DNA of 64,000 bases from Shouchella rhizosphaerae. Its GTDB lineage: Bacteria; Bacillota; Bacilli; Bacillales; Bacillaceae_D. Position 1 is the first letter of the stretch. Every line of letters begins with the position of its first letter. This document shows, piece after piece, positions 48,601 through 56,413 of this stretch. Position numbers and translations under genes: made by a program. Under the pieces are notes generated by a model. It was not told the origin of the DNA. It worked only from the letters and a program-made list of their open reading frames with translations, and ran no database searches. The stretch lies in assembly GCF_900142675.1 (NCBI RefSeq), contig NZ_FRBS01000003.1, positions 186,001-250,000 of the forward strand, in the 5' to 3' direction.

Positions 48601-48905
48601 GTTTGAAAGCCAAGCGATGTACTATGGGCAACAAGTTGGCGATAACCTTCTTCATTTTTGGCGACCATCCGTACCGGTATTATCTCTTCATCGAGTCGGA
48701 CAGTCACTTCGAGGCCAAGCAACGGTTTGAGTCCAGCTTTACGACAGCTTTGAAAAAAAGGCACAGCCCCATATAATACATGTCTATCTGTAAGGGAAAG
48801 CGCTGTGTAGCCAGCTTCCTTAGCAGCTTGTACAAGCTCATCCACCCGGTTCGTTGACTGGAGTAAGCTGTATTCGCTGTAAACATTCGTAATCAGGGCA
48901 TCCAC
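45618..48905 (-). CDS. dnaE: DNA polymerase III subunit alpha, DnaE type
   Basis: Second C-family replicative polymerase of Firmicutes, extending primers before PolC takes over. The 1095 residues show an N-terminal PHP domain (1-~200), the palm with the catalytic acids in ASLPDIDVDFPDYRR, fingers/thumb (KSHATAYSFISYWLAYLRVHFPAAFFAALF) and a C-terminal OB fold (VRIAGMVIDVKKIVTKKGEAMAFLTL, about 975-1000). In the PHP domain the usual HSxYS His is Tyr9 and LTDxH reads LTDRH, so metal binding is likely lost or weak. The GTG start follows AGAGGAAG. Confidence 0.94.
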   Translation of the reverse strand: MDALITNVYSEYSLLQSTNRVDELVQAAKEAGYTALSLTDRHVLYGAVPFFQSCRKAGLKPLLGLEVTVRLDEEIIPVRMVAKNEEGYRQLVAHSTSLGFQTKQAAIELETWKANSTACFVFIPKEAFVAAKGNWLRFWERLAGGLEAFIELAGGESDHELIQFANAHQIPCVAAPPTRFLRKEDAPVYQLVRAIGAGTTTTHLELEEGWQRWHLPTANSLKERFPEKALLQARALAEKVEPYLPEEKPRIPAYDGLTVEQADKRLETLCRQGLKARYKAVSVEAERRLEHELAIIAERGFSSYFLIVADFVGYAKKSGILTGPGRGSSASSIVAYTLFITDVDPLAHDLLFERFLNPERASLPDIDVDFPDYRRDEVIAYVRERFGHDRVAQVLTFGTFAARAAIRDVGKALSIRHTFVDRVAKSLTPASLSLNEAQEKGVFKGLESPELDELLFFAKQIEGLPRHASTHAAGVIISDKPLNNKTALQLGIDGHAVTQADMDSLARLGLVKFDFLGLRNLTLLERMLKVIEQEEGVALNLQHIPLNDKATFQLLQQGKSTGIFQLESAGMRQVLKQLQPSQFEDIVATSALYRPGPMAFIPEYIRGKHGHTQAIVPHESLRPIVEPTFGVLVYQEQIMQVVQATANYSLAEADLFRRAISKKQHDVIIQERHQFIHRAVENGFLPEEAEAIFSLIERFANYGFPKSHATAYSFISYWLAYLRVHFPAAFFAALFSSVWQNHEKLYSYINEAKKEGIRVLPPSVCKSGLLFELENGQIRFGLLPISGVNVQAVNEIISKRRKNSDSNLFMFYAHVASTAVNKRVMEALIKAGALDEFGQSRATLLGNLDKAEAFVEQVRSFKASSGGLFTIKPAVPAYLDVTPSTKMEDLEGEREVLGFYLSGHPIENELERLAPFGRIPLAECIPSRKPVRIAGMVIDVKKIVTKKGEAMAFLTLSDESGECSCVAFPQAWKVYEGLFAPHALVFLEGVLEERQGKTQFIIHKAADVLQLNKNKKKQTLYIRLTADKDQPTRLSDLKYVLSQDVGSTQVILYREKEQARTRLADEYSVAPTRKTLQLLKQMFGEENIVLKSDEE

Positions 48906-49071
48906 GAAACCACTTCCTCTTATTTTTCGCTACAATCCTTAATAAAAATGACTTTAATGGAAAAGGGCGCCCTATGCAACTTTCCAGACTTGTCCACAAT
49001 TGACCTGCATAATTCCCCGCCCTCGGCCTTATATATGAAAGTAAAGCTTTCTTGGACGAGGTGAGCAACCT

Positions 49072-49407
49072 ATGCTTTTGACAAAGGAAATGCTAGCGCA
49101 TTTAGTCATGAACTTTTTTATTGCCTTCGGCGTGATGATCGGCGGAGCGCTAATTGGCGGCATTGGCGCTTTTTTAATCGGCAAACCGGTGTTAATTGAA
49201 ATTTACAGCCTTTCCAACAGTTTGAAAATATGGGCAATTGTCGCAGCGATTGGCGGCTCTTTTGAAGCAATCACCAAAATTGAAACAGGCTTGTTCAGCG
49301 GCGTCCACGAAGACATTTACCGAACGCTAGCGATGCTGCTTGTTGCTTTTTGCGGCGCCCAATCAGGAACCATTCTACTTCGGTGGATTGTTGGAGACCC
49401 CGTCTAA
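49072..49407 (+). CDS. ytrH: Sporulation membrane protein YtrH
   Basis: A 111-residue protein with three hydrophobic segments (about 13-38, 51-66 and 82-105) and Gly-rich GVMIGGALIGGIGAFLIGKPV, the YtrH family signature. In B. subtilis ytrH is made in the mother cell under sigma-E and helps sporulation. The ATG follows GAGGTGAG. Its stop shares one base with the ytrI start. It is divergent from dnaE. I could not identify a convincing sigma-E promoter in the 166-base gap. Confidence 0.9.
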   Translation: MLLTKEMLAHLVMNFFIAFGVMIGGALIGGIGAFLIGKPVLIEIYSLSNSLKIWAIVAAIGGSFEAITKIETGLFSGVHEDIYRTLAMLLVAFCGAQSGTILLRWIVGDPV

Positions 49408-49919
49408 TGTATATACCAAACTACAGAAAACACCGAGGCTGGCTTCGCTTTTTTTCAGGTATTCTTATTGGCACATTGATTGGTTGGGGCTTTTTTCTGG
49501 CTGAGTACGGCGAACGGTATGATCACTTGTATAATGAGATGGGCAAACAGAGCATTATCATCAATGAATTACGGGCAAAAAATGACCAGCTCATTAACGA
49601 CATTACGTTGCATAACGAGGAAAACTTAAAGAACCTAATTGTCCAAAGCGTGACTGTCAACTTGACGAATAGCGACAAGTACCACCTTAGCCAATTGAAT
49701 GTGTATGAATTAAAACAGCAAATTTTAAAGGAACTGCGCCATTTGCAAGGAACCAACATCGAAACCATCGCAAGCATAAAAGAAGTGATCTTAAGCGCAG
49801 TCGAAAATAAAACATACACGCTCAACAACAACGAATACCGCGTCAAAACGATTAGCTTCTTTGCCATGACTGAAATGGAGCTCAATGTTGAAATTATTGA
49901 AGAAAAAAGCATTCGCTAA
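49407..49919 (+). CDS. ytrI: Sporulation membrane protein YtrI
   Basis: A 170-residue single-span membrane protein. It starts MYIPNYRKHRGWLRFFSGILIGTLIGWGFFLAEYGERYD (membrane helix about 15-32), followed by a coiled coil (about 40-75) and a C-terminal alpha/beta domain ending in ISFFAMTEMELNVEIIEE. This matches YtrI, which with YtrH is required for efficient sporulation. It starts in the TAATG overlap with ytrH rather than at the earlier in-frame ATG 49350 inside ytrH. Confidence 0.88.
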   Translation: MYIPNYRKHRGWLRFFSGILIGTLIGWGFFLAEYGERYDHLYNEMGKQSIIINELRAKNDQLINDITLHNEENLKNLIVQSVTVNLTNSDKYHLSQLNVYELKQQILKELRHLQGTNIETIASIKEVILSAVENKTYTLNNNEYRVKTISFFAMTEMELNVEIIEEKSIR

Positions 49920-49930
49920 CCGCTTATACA

Positions 49931-49960
49931 GCAAAAAACAGGCACGTGCCTGTTTTTTGC
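49931..49960. terminator. Bidirectional terminator between ytrI and nrnA
   Basis: A perfect 30-base palindrome (15-base arms) with an ACAGGCAC/GTGCCTGT core and A6/T6 flanks, so it can serve both convergent genes. Confidence 0.9.
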
Positions 49961-49970
49961 CACTTGCCTC

Positions 49971-50900
49971 TTACGTGCAAGCTTCAACAAGTTCAGTCGT
50001 AATTACGTCTGTTTCTTCCCACGAGTAGGCTGTCGCTCCAGCGGCAACTGGATGGCCTCCACCAGCATGCCGTTTAGCGATTTCATTTATCGATACTGAT
50101 TTTGACCGTAAGCGGCAGCGGATTTTCGTCTCTGATTCTTCGACAAAGAAAGCCCAAGCTTCCAATCCTTCCACATCAGCAAAACAATTGACAAGCAACG
50201 AAGACTCATTGGCTGTGACGCCAAATCGGTGTAATTGTTCTGCCGTCAGCTTAATCACGCCAACCTTTTCTTGGATCACTTCAAAGTTTTGCAGTACGTA
50301 TCCTTCAAGGCGAACCATGTTCAATGAACGCTTGTACAAGTTCCGATAAAATGCATTGCTGTCAAATCCTGTTTCAAGTAGCGTTGCTGTTCTCCGGAGC
50401 GTGTCGGCAGTCGTGTTGCGAAAGCGGAAACGGCCTGTATCGCCGACAATGCCGCCATAGAGCAAGAAAGCGACCTCTTCTGTAAGCTTGAATACACGTG
50501 CTACTTCTGTAAAGGCAATGACCAACTCGCTTGTGGAACTAACGGTCGTGTCAACATAAACGAGATCGCCATATGGCTCTTCATTTGGATGATGGTCAAA
50601 CTTGATCACGACTTCCCCTAATTTATAGCGTTGGTCGCTAATGCGCTCTGTATTGGCCGTATCACAGACAATGACAAGCGCCCCTTTGTATACATCATCT
50701 TCAATCGTATCCATTTTTCCGAAAAAAGCCAGCGATGGCTCCTCTTCACCGACAGCATAGACCTTTTTCTCAGGAAACGCCTGTTTGATCAGAGCTTTAA
50801 ACCCGAGCTGTGAGCCGAGGGCATCAGGATCGGGCCGCACATGACGGTGTATAATAATCGTCTCATATTGTTGAATGTGTTCACTGATGATCGAAAACAT
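49971..50900 (-). CDS. nrnA: NrnA-type DHH phosphoesterase (oligoribonuclease / pAp phosphatase)
   Basis: Degrades 2-5 nucleotide RNAs and dephosphorylates pAp. The 309-residue DHH-DHHA1 protein has IIHRHVRPDPDALGSQLGF (about 16-34, Mn ligands), VIVCDTANTERI, FDHHPNEEPYG (DHH motif, about 105-115) and the C-terminal GGGHPVAAGA loop (about 282-291). The ATG follows GGAGGAACC. It lies between ytrI and ytpI, the B. subtilis ytqI position. Confidence 0.94.
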   Translation of the reverse strand: MFSIISEHIQQYETIIIHRHVRPDPDALGSQLGFKALIKQAFPEKKVYAVGEEEPSLAFFGKMDTIEDDVYKGALVIVCDTANTERISDQRYKLGEVVIKFDHHPNEEPYGDLVYVDTTVSSTSELVIAFTEVARVFKLTEEVAFLLYGGIVGDTGRFRFRNTTADTLRRTATLLETGFDSNAFYRNLYKRSLNMVRLEGYVLQNFEVIQEKVGVIKLTAEQLHRFGVTANESSLLVNCFADVEGLEAWAFFVEESETKIRCRLRSKSVSINEIAKRHAGGGHPVAAGATAYSWEETDVITTELVEACT

Positions 50901-50999
50901 GGTTCCTCCTTATTTGTGCGGCTGGTCAAACCTTCCCATTCGCGATACAATAAAAGAAATCGCTTTATTTACTCATGCAAGTCGTAACAGGAGGTTTAT

Positions 51000-51284
51000 A
51001 TGGGCCGTATTTTGATCATTATTGCGATTGCCGCATTTATGTTTTATGTAATTACCCGTGTCCGTGCCTTTCGTTTGCAGGATTCCTTGGAAAAACGGAT
51101 TCTCGAATCACGGGCCCGCTTGGCTCTAGGCGCCACGATGACTGCCCTTGGCGTTAACTTAGCCTTTTTTTCGTTTTATACCGCCATTCAACTCATTGTC
51201 GGAGCCGTCTTCCTTATATTCGGCCTCGCGAACGCCATTTACGGATTTCGCGCTCATAAACATTATGCAGCACAACTGGATTAG
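51000..51284 (+). CDS. ytpI: YtpI-like membrane protein
   Basis: A 94-residue protein with three membrane spans (about 3-19, 43-62 and 64-83) and a basic cytoplasmic loop (RVRAFRLQDSLEKRILESRARLALG). It matches the YtpI family. The ATG directly follows AGGAGGTTTAT. It lies divergently from nrnA and convergently to ytoI, with a repeat copy in the gap. Function unknown. Confidence 0.85.
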   Translation: MGRILIIIAIAAFMFYVITRVRAFRLQDSLEKRILESRARLALGATMTALGVNLAFFSFYTAIQLIVGAVFLIFGLANAIYGFRAHKHYAAQLD

Positions 51285-51295
51285 ACAACATCACT

Positions 51296-51361
51296 CAAAC
51301 TGACTGTAACGCTTGTCAGTCGAGGTGAGCCACGAAGATGCGAGCGTGTGTCTACAGTCTG
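51296..51361 (-). repeat. Intergenic hairpin-associated repeat, copy C
   Basis: A 66-bp segment bounded by CAAACTG and CAGTCTG. Internal CTTGTCAGTCGAGGTGAGC, CACGAAGATGCGAGCG and TGTCTACAG match both halves of copy B (25483-25606). It abuts the hairpin beside the ytoI stop codon. Confidence 0.78.
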
Positions 51362-51385
51362 GAGCTTGCCCTACTGGCAAGCTTC
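51361..51385. terminator. Hairpin after ytoI without a T-run
   Basis: AGCTTGCC/GGCAAGCT arms with a five-base loop, two bases past the ytoI stop. No T-tract follows on either strand. Repeat copy C begins where a tail would be expected on the minus strand. Confidence 0.6.
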
Positions 51386-51386
51386 A

Positions 51387-52694
51387 CTATTCAATCAACT
51401 GGGCAGTAAGCATTGCTTTTCCGACAAGTTCACCTTCGTGGTAGAGGGCGACATCAAACTTGCCATGTTTTCGGCCAATTTCCAATATAGATGGCATGAT
51501 GGAAATATGGCTGTCAATTTGCACAGGTTTTAAAAAATACAACGTGACGTTTTCAAGCACCAAATCCCCGCGCTTGTGTTTCCGCATCGTTCGCCTTGCC
51601 GCCTCAACCATCAACGTCATGACAACACCGTAAGAAACGGTTCCAACATGGTCGGTCATTTGCGGTGTAATGTCACAAGTGAAAAGCAACTCATTTCCAC
51701 TTCGTTTTTCTTCCATCCGGCTTGTCACGATCTCTTCGATCGTCTCTCCGACATGAGGTTGCCTTTGTGTTGTTTGTAAGGCCTTCAATACATCTTGGCG
51801 GCTAACCACACCAATCAATTTTCGCTGTTGGTCGACAACAGGGAGCAACTCAATGCCTTGCCAAACCATCAAATGGGCAACCGCGGCTATGGAAGTACGT
51901 TCATTGACCGTAATCGGGTCGCCAGTCATCACTTTTTCAATCAGCCAATGCTTCGGCTTATCAAATACATCCTTTGCTGTAATCATTCCTTGTACCCTCA
52001 TTGCCTCATCGACAACGGGGTAACGGCTATGCCCAGTCCGCTCGTTGAACTCTTGCCATTTGCCAATCGTATTCGTCACTGTCAAATAGTACGTATCCTG
52101 CAATGGGATTAAAATGTCATCTACTAAGACAATTTCTTTTTTTATCAATTGGTCGTAGATGGCGCGGTTGATCATCGCTGCTACTGTGAAAGTGTCATAG
52201 GATGTAGAAATAATAGGGAGGTTAAGTTCATCAGCCAGACGGACTGCATCGGCGCTCGTGCTAAATCCGCCAGTTATGAGGACAGCTGCCCCTGTTTCTA
52301 AAGCAATCTTATGCACTTGGTAGCGGTTGCCGACAATGAGCAAGTTCCCCGCTGTCACATAGCGCATCATTGCCTCCGTTTTCATGGCACCAATCACAAA
52401 ACGGTTTAGTGTTTTATGAAGGCCTGTCCGACCGCCAAGTACTTGTCCATCAACGATATTAACGACCTCTGCGAAAGTGAGCTTTTCTATATTTTCTTTT
52501 TTCTTTTTTTCGATCCGGATTGTGCCAACCCGTTCAATCGTCGAAACGAGCCCTTGCGTTTCCGCTTCCTTAATGGCGCGATATGCGGTTCCTTCACTAA
52601 CACTTAAAGCTTTAGCAATAGACCGGACCGATATTTTTTCCCCTATTTGCAATTGTGTTATGTATTCAAGTATTTGTTCATGCTTTGTCGTCAC
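51387..52694 (-). CDS. ytoI: CBS-domain and hotdog-domain protein YtoI
   Basis: A 435-residue protein with an N-terminal winged helix (about 1-60, EKISVRSIAKALSVSEGTAYRAIKEAETQGLV), a DRTGG domain (about 70-185), two CBS domains (about 195-310, TGHSRYPVVDEAMRVQGMITAKDVF and GIELLPVVDQQRKLIGVVSRQDV), and a C-terminal hotdog-fold thioesterase-like domain (about 320-430). It is the YtoI family, a putative nucleotide- or CoA-sensing regulator; no target is known. The GTG start has only a weak ribosome site, but an upstream in-frame stop rules out a longer form. Confidence 0.9.
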   Translation of the reverse strand: MTTKHEQILEYITQLQIGEKISVRSIAKALSVSEGTAYRAIKEAETQGLVSTIERVGTIRIEKKKKENIEKLTFAEVVNIVDGQVLGGRTGLHKTLNRFVIGAMKTEAMMRYVTAGNLLIVGNRYQVHKIALETGAAVLITGGFSTSADAVRLADELNLPIISTSYDTFTVAAMINRAIYDQLIKKEIVLVDDILIPLQDTYYLTVTNTIGKWQEFNERTGHSRYPVVDEAMRVQGMITAKDVFDKPKHWLIEKVMTGDPITVNERTSIAAVAHLMVWQGIELLPVVDQQRKLIGVVSRQDVLKALQTTQRQPHVGETIEEIVTSRMEEKRSGNELLFTCDITPQMTDHVGTVSYGVVMTLMVEAARRTMRKHKRGDLVLENVTLYFLKPVQIDSHISIMPSILEIGRKHGKFDVALYHEGELVGKAMLTAQLIE

Positions 52695-52765
52695 CTTGGC
52701 ACCACGCTTTCACCGTATCACTCTTTTATCTAGTATACGACTTGACGCGGCGCCATAGCAACTTC

Positions 52766-53005
52766 TTAACCAAATTCTCGTCTTTTTTCCGGTTCGGCGT
52801 TTTCCTGTTGCCTGTCTTTCTGCGCTTTTTGCCGGTATCCGCCTAGCACAGCGACCCCATTTCCAGCAATGACAAGCGCGGCGAATGCAAGCCAAGAATA
52901 GGCAAACATTTGCCCGATTCCTTCTTCATGTATCGGCAAATAATCGAATGCATAAACGACTAAAACGATGGCTGCAAGCAAACAAATGAACGAACGTTGC
53001 TTCAT
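52766..53005 (-). CDS. Small membrane protein, unknown function
   Basis: A 79-residue protein, MKQRSFICLLAAIVLVVYAFDYLPIHEEGIGQMFAYSWLAFAALVIAGNG, with two spans (about 6-23 and 35-57) and a highly charged cytoplasmic tail rich in Lys, Glu, Gln and Arg. ATG 53005 follows AAGGGGGAGCCT. The frame upstream to 53056 lacks a ribosome site. I do not recognise the family. It lies between ytkL and ytoI on the same strand. Confidence 0.65.
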   Translation of the reverse strand: MKQRSFICLLAAIVLVVYAFDYLPIHEEGIGQMFAYSWLAFAALVIAGNGVAVLGGYRQKAQKDRQQENAEPEKRREFG

Positions 53006-53045
53006 AGGCTCCCCCCTTGTCCTATGCCTATGCATTGCCGCTCTT

Positions 53046-53083
53046 AAAAAGAACAAACGTCCACATCGGTGATGTGAACGTCA
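53046..53083 (-). terminator. Terminator of ytkL
   Basis: GACGTTCACATC/GATGTGGACGTT arms with two G-T pairs, then a T-rich tail on the minus strand. Confidence 0.75.
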
Positions 53084-53106
53084 AATTGTTGAAATAAGCC
53101 GTATTT

Positions 53107-53793
53107 TTACAGTTCTATCGTTTCGCCAACTTCCAAGACACGCCCTTCGCCGCTTTGAAGGCTGGTAACAAAAGCATGAGGATCCTGTTTAATCGGCGGA
53201 AAAGTGTTGTAATGAATTGGAACAGTTAAGCTGGCGCCAATCCATTCTGTTGCTGTTTTTGCATCTTCTGGCCCCATTGTAAAGTTGTCGCCAATTGGAA
53301 GAAAGGCCAAGTCGATAGGATGGCGCTCGCCAATAAGCTTCATGTCGCTGAACAAAGCTGTGTCGCCTGCATGGTAGATGGTCTTGCCTTCAGCAGTGAA
53401 CAGAATGCCGCCTGGCATGCCTGTATAGACAATTTTTTGGCTATCTTCCTCTGTGAACGAAGAACCGTGGAAGGCTTGTGTAAACTTAACACGGCCAAAG
53501 TCAAACTGGTATGCGCCGCCAATGGACATCGGATGAACGTTTTCAACTCCTTGAAAGCCCATGTATGTTGCTAATTCGGCTACAGCGACAACCAGTGCCC
53601 CTGTGCGCTTGGCAATCGCGACTGTATCGCCGACATGGTCATTATGGCCATGTGTTAACAGAATGACATCGGCTTCCACATGGTCTGCGTTTAAATCAGT
53701 CAATTCATTTCCTGTAATAAACGGATCAATTAAAATCGTTTTTCCACCTGTTTCAATCTGGACAACGGAATGGCCATGGTAACTTACTTTCAC
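53107..53793 (-). CDS. ytkL: Metallo-beta-lactamase-fold hydrolase YtkL (UPF0173)
   Basis: A 228-residue cytoplasmic metal-dependent hydrolase. It starts [13 protein letters not shown] and has [14 protein letters not shown] (HxHxDH, about 47-60), a further His in [10 protein letters not shown] and [14 protein letters not shown], all typical of the UPF0173/UlaG-like group. The GTG at 53793 is nine bases from GGAG. TTG 53799 would be too close. The natural substrate is unknown. Confidence 0.9.
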   Translation of the reverse strand: MKVSYHGHSVVQIETGGKTILIDPFITGNELTDLNADHVEADVILLTHGHNDHVGDTVAIAKRTGALVVAVAELATYMGFQGVENVHPMSIGGAYQFDFGRVKFTQAFHGSSFTEEDSQKIVYTGMPGGILFTAEGKTIYHAGDTALFSDMKLIGERHPIDLAFLPIGDNFTMGPEDAKTATEWIGASLTVPIHYNTFPPIKQDPHAFVTSLQSGEGRVLEVGETIEL

Positions 53794-53897
53794 TCGCAAG
53801 CGCTCCTTTCGAATGTTTGTCTCTTTTTGATTTATAGCCGAATTTCTTTCGACTAAAACTATTTTACCGTATACTTAAAGAAAGGAGGAGGATTCAT

Positions 53898-55007
53898 TTG
53901 AAATTGGAACGGCTGCAAACATTGCAAAGGCAAATGGGAGAAAAGCAAGCTTGGTTTGCGTTTATAACAAGCAAAGAAAATGTCTTTTATTTAACCGGTT
54001 ACCGTACGGACCCCCATGAACGCCTCATTGCCTTTTTTGTTTTTCCAAATAGCCATTTTCTTGTTGTTCCTAAAATGGAAGAAAGCATGGTCAGAAAAGC
54101 TGGATACGAAGGCGATATTCTTTCATATAGTGATAATGAAAATGTTTGGGAAAACATCTATGCCCGCATTCCCGAGCACGAGCCCCGTAACTTGCCACTT
54201 ATATGTGTGGAAGAACGGCTTGTCTCTTTTGAACGGATTCGCGCTTTACAAGCCCTTGATAAACAGGTTTCGTTTACTGACTGTGAAGGACTTTTAATGG
54301 AGCAGCGCCTTCAGAAAACGAATGAAGAACTGCAAACATTGCGTGCTGCCGCTGCTTTTGCTGATAGAGGGGTAGAGTTAGGCGTAGCCGCATTAAAAAC
54401 AGGCGTAACCGAAATGGAAGTCGTCGCGGCGATTGAATATGGCCTGAAACAACAAGGCATCCGGGAAATGTCATTCCAGACAACCGTCCTCTTTGGCGAC
54501 CATGCGAGCGCACCACATGGAAAGCCAGGCAATCGCCAATTGCAAGAAGGCGAGTTTGTCCTTTTTGACCTTGGCGTCGTTTTAGAGGGCTACTGCTCCG
54601 ACATTACTAGGACCGTTGCCTACGGAAACGTTTCCGAACAGGAGGCCACTATTTACCATACAGTCCTTAAAGCGCAAGAAGCGGCGCTCGCTGCTGCGAA
54701 GCCAGGTGCAGTCATTGGCGCTGTTGACCAAGCTGCACGCCATGTGATCACAGAAGCTGGCTATGGCGCGTTTTTTCCACACCGACTTGGACACGGGTTA
54801 GGCATTGATGTACATGAGTCTCCCTCCATGCACCAAGACAACCAAAACCATTTAAAAGAACGGATGACCTTTACAGTAGAACCTGGCATCTACATACCAG
54901 ATCGTTGCGGTGTACGAATTGAAGACGATGTTGTTATTACAGCCGCTGGGTGCGAGGTAATGACAAGCTACCCGAAAACGCTGGACCCTGTGCCTGTTCG
55001 CTTATAA
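53898..55007 (+). CDS. M24-family Xaa-Pro aminopeptidase/dipeptidase
   Basis: A 369-residue creatinase-fold metallopeptidase. An N-terminal creatinase-like domain (about 1-130) precedes the pita-bread domain with all five metal ligands: DLGVVLEGYCSDITRT (two Asp), HRLGHGLGIDVHE (His), FTVEPGIYI (Glu) and VRIEDDVVI (Glu). It resembles YkvY/PepQ-type proline peptidases. TTG 53898 follows AAAGGAGGAGGATTCA. It is on the plus strand, divergent from ytkL, and ends at a bidirectional terminator. Confidence 0.92.
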   Translation: MKLERLQTLQRQMGEKQAWFAFITSKENVFYLTGYRTDPHERLIAFFVFPNSHFLVVPKMEESMVRKAGYEGDILSYSDNENVWENIYARIPEHEPRNLPLICVEERLVSFERIRALQALDKQVSFTDCEGLLMEQRLQKTNEELQTLRAAAAFADRGVELGVAALKTGVTEMEVVAAIEYGLKQQGIREMSFQTTVLFGDHASAPHGKPGNRQLQEGEFVLFDLGVVLEGYCSDITRTVAYGNVSEQEATIYHTVLKAQEAALAAAKPGAVIGAVDQAARHVITEAGYGAFFPHRLGHGLGIDVHESPSMHQDNQNHLKERMTFTVEPGIYIPDRCGVRIEDDVVITAAGCEVMTSYPKTLDPVPVRL

Positions 55008-55031
55008 CCGCTCTGTCCAGCTCGTAAAAAC

Positions 55032-55064
55032 GCAAAGTGGCCTTCTCCTCGCAGGCCACTTTGC
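55032..55064. terminator. Terminator between the M24 peptidase and the secreted hypothetical gene
   Basis: Perfect 12-base arms GCAAAGTGGCCT/AGGCCACTTTGC with a nine-base loop; a T-rich stretch follows on both strands. Confidence 0.88.
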
Positions 55065-55083
55065 TTTACCCTTTTTTATTCGC

Positions 55084-55464
55084 TTACTTTGTCCATAACC
55101 ATGTAAAACGTTCGCTGTCCCTATTCATCCAACGAATTTCTAAGCGTTCCATCGTGGGGAATTTAGCAGAAAGCCGATCAGCGTATTCTGCTTCTGTCGT
55201 TTCCTCATTGATTTGGAGCAAATCGACGATTTCTTCTACATGGGACCGGGCTTCCTCCCCTTTTATAACGTAATTGCCTTTTTCATACTCATAATGGTTT
55301 GGGTTATCGTATTCCCATTGATGTTCGACTCCCTCTGCAATGACCGTCACCCGTAGTGAAAAAGATTCCATAAGCTCCGTCCCCGATACAGCAGACACAG
55401 GCAATGGGCAAATCGCCGCCAATAATAGAGCAAACAGCGTCGTATACATAAGTGTGTGTTTCAT
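55084..55464 (-). CDS. Predicted secreted protein, unknown function
   Basis: A 126-residue protein with a signal peptide (MKHTLMYTTLFALLLAAICPLPVSA, cleavage after about residue 25). The mature domain is acidic (EHQWEYDNPNHYEYEKGNYVIKGEEARSHVEEIVDLLQI, then EIRWMNRDSERFTWLW). No cysteine pair, lipobox or sorting motif is seen. I do not recognise the family. It is a single gene downstream of an SDR gene, with no close partner. Confidence 0.72.
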   Translation of the reverse strand: MKHTLMYTTLFALLLAAICPLPVSAVSGTELMESFSLRVTVIAEGVEHQWEYDNPNHYEYEKGNYVIKGEEARSHVEEIVDLLQINEETTEAEYADRLSAKFPTMERLEIRWMNRDSERFTWLWTK

Positions 55465-55521
55465 TTGGACGAGCCCACCTTTTTATTACTAAGGTAGGCA
55501 AAAACATGTGTGATTATGCAT

Positions 55522-56274
55522 TTACCGATAACGGTGAATGACGTCGACTCCACCAGTTACTTCAACGACCGTTCCTGTTACCATATCAGCATCATCTTCA
55601 CATAAAAACAACACCGTTCTGGCAATATCTTCCCCTGTCCCAGAGCGGCCAATCGGCGTATCACTGTCGTTTCGCTCTCGTGCCTCTTGAATCGTCGATT
55701 CTTTCATTTCACCCATAATATTGCCAGGGCACACCATATTGGCAGTAATGCCATGCCCTGCCTCTTCGATCGAAACCGTTTTCATAAGCGAAACAAGTCC
55801 GACTTTCGCAGCTGCATAAGCGGATCGGTAAATCCATCCAGGCGCGCTATTGGCGCCTTGAAAACCGTAAAAAACAATGCGTCCAAATGATTGTTTCCGC
55901 ATGACGGGGATGACTTGCTGGAGCAGGTAAAACGCTGAATTCAAGTTGCCATCGATCATATATGCCCATTCGGCTTCGCTGTAATCCATAAGCTTCTTTT
56001 TTTCAAACACGTAAGGGCCGGCATTATGGATACACAAATCGATTCTGCCAGCGAAGGAAAGGGCTTGTGCTGCTGCCGTTTGCAAGTCCTCTTTCTTCGT
56101 GACATCCGCTTGGACAAGCTGCAATTTTTTATGGGCCCACTTTTGTTGGAGCGTTTCAGCCTTTTCCTTGTCACTGAAATAAGTAACCGTTGCACTGTAC
56201 CCCGCTTCCAGCAATCCTTCCACTACTTGTAAGCCCAGCCCTTTCGTCCCGGCCGTAATCAATGCATGCCTCAT
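55522..56274 (-). CDS. Short-chain dehydrogenase/reductase (YtkK-like), atypical active site
   Basis: A 250-residue SDR with cofactor loop TAGTKGLG (7-14), NAG (84-86) and YAAAK (Tyr153, Lys157), ending in the family-typical GTVVEVTGGVDV. The catalytic Ser expected 13 residues before Tyr153 is Gly140 (sequence FYGFQGANSAPG), and the first Gly of TGxxxGxG is Ala8. It may therefore have altered activity or use another residue such as Ser143. It resembles FabG/FabL-like enzymes, including YtkK at the same place in B. subtilis. Substrate unknown. Confidence 0.85.
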   Translation of the reverse strand: MRHALITAGTKGLGLQVVEGLLEAGYSATVTYFSDKEKAETLQQKWAHKKLQLVQADVTKKEDLQTAAAQALSFAGRIDLCIHNAGPYVFEKKKLMDYSEAEWAYMIDGNLNSAFYLLQQVIPVMRKQSFGRIVFYGFQGANSAPGWIYRSAYAAAKVGLVSLMKTVSIEEAGHGITANMVCPGNIMGEMKESTIQEARERNDSDTPIGRSGTGEDIARTVLFLCEDDADMVTGTVVEVTGGVDVIHRYR

Positions 56275-56330
56275 TGCTGTTCACCTCTTGACTAGACGCT
56301 TTTATCCCAAAGATACATGAGTCCCATTGG

Positions 56331-56388
56331 AAACGCAAAACAAAACCCAGTGCTAACTACTAATCAGCCTGGGTTTTGTTTTGCGTTT
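56331..56388. repeat. Perfect 20-bp inverted repeat
   Basis: AAACGCAAAACAAAACCCAG at 56331-56350 and its exact reverse complement at 56369-56388 enclose an 18-base loop. On both strands the second arm contains T-rich runs. It lies between the SDR and the 40-residue gene and may be the terminator of the latter, but it is unusually long and AT-rich for one. Confidence 0.8.
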
Positions 56389-56413
56389 GTGTCATCCGAT
56401 CGAGATCAGGACG

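Noticed and set aside
49054-49068. ACGAGGTGAGCAAC shared with repeat copy B
   Set aside because: The match contains the ytrH ribosome site and is not followed by other repeat motifs. Probably coincidence.
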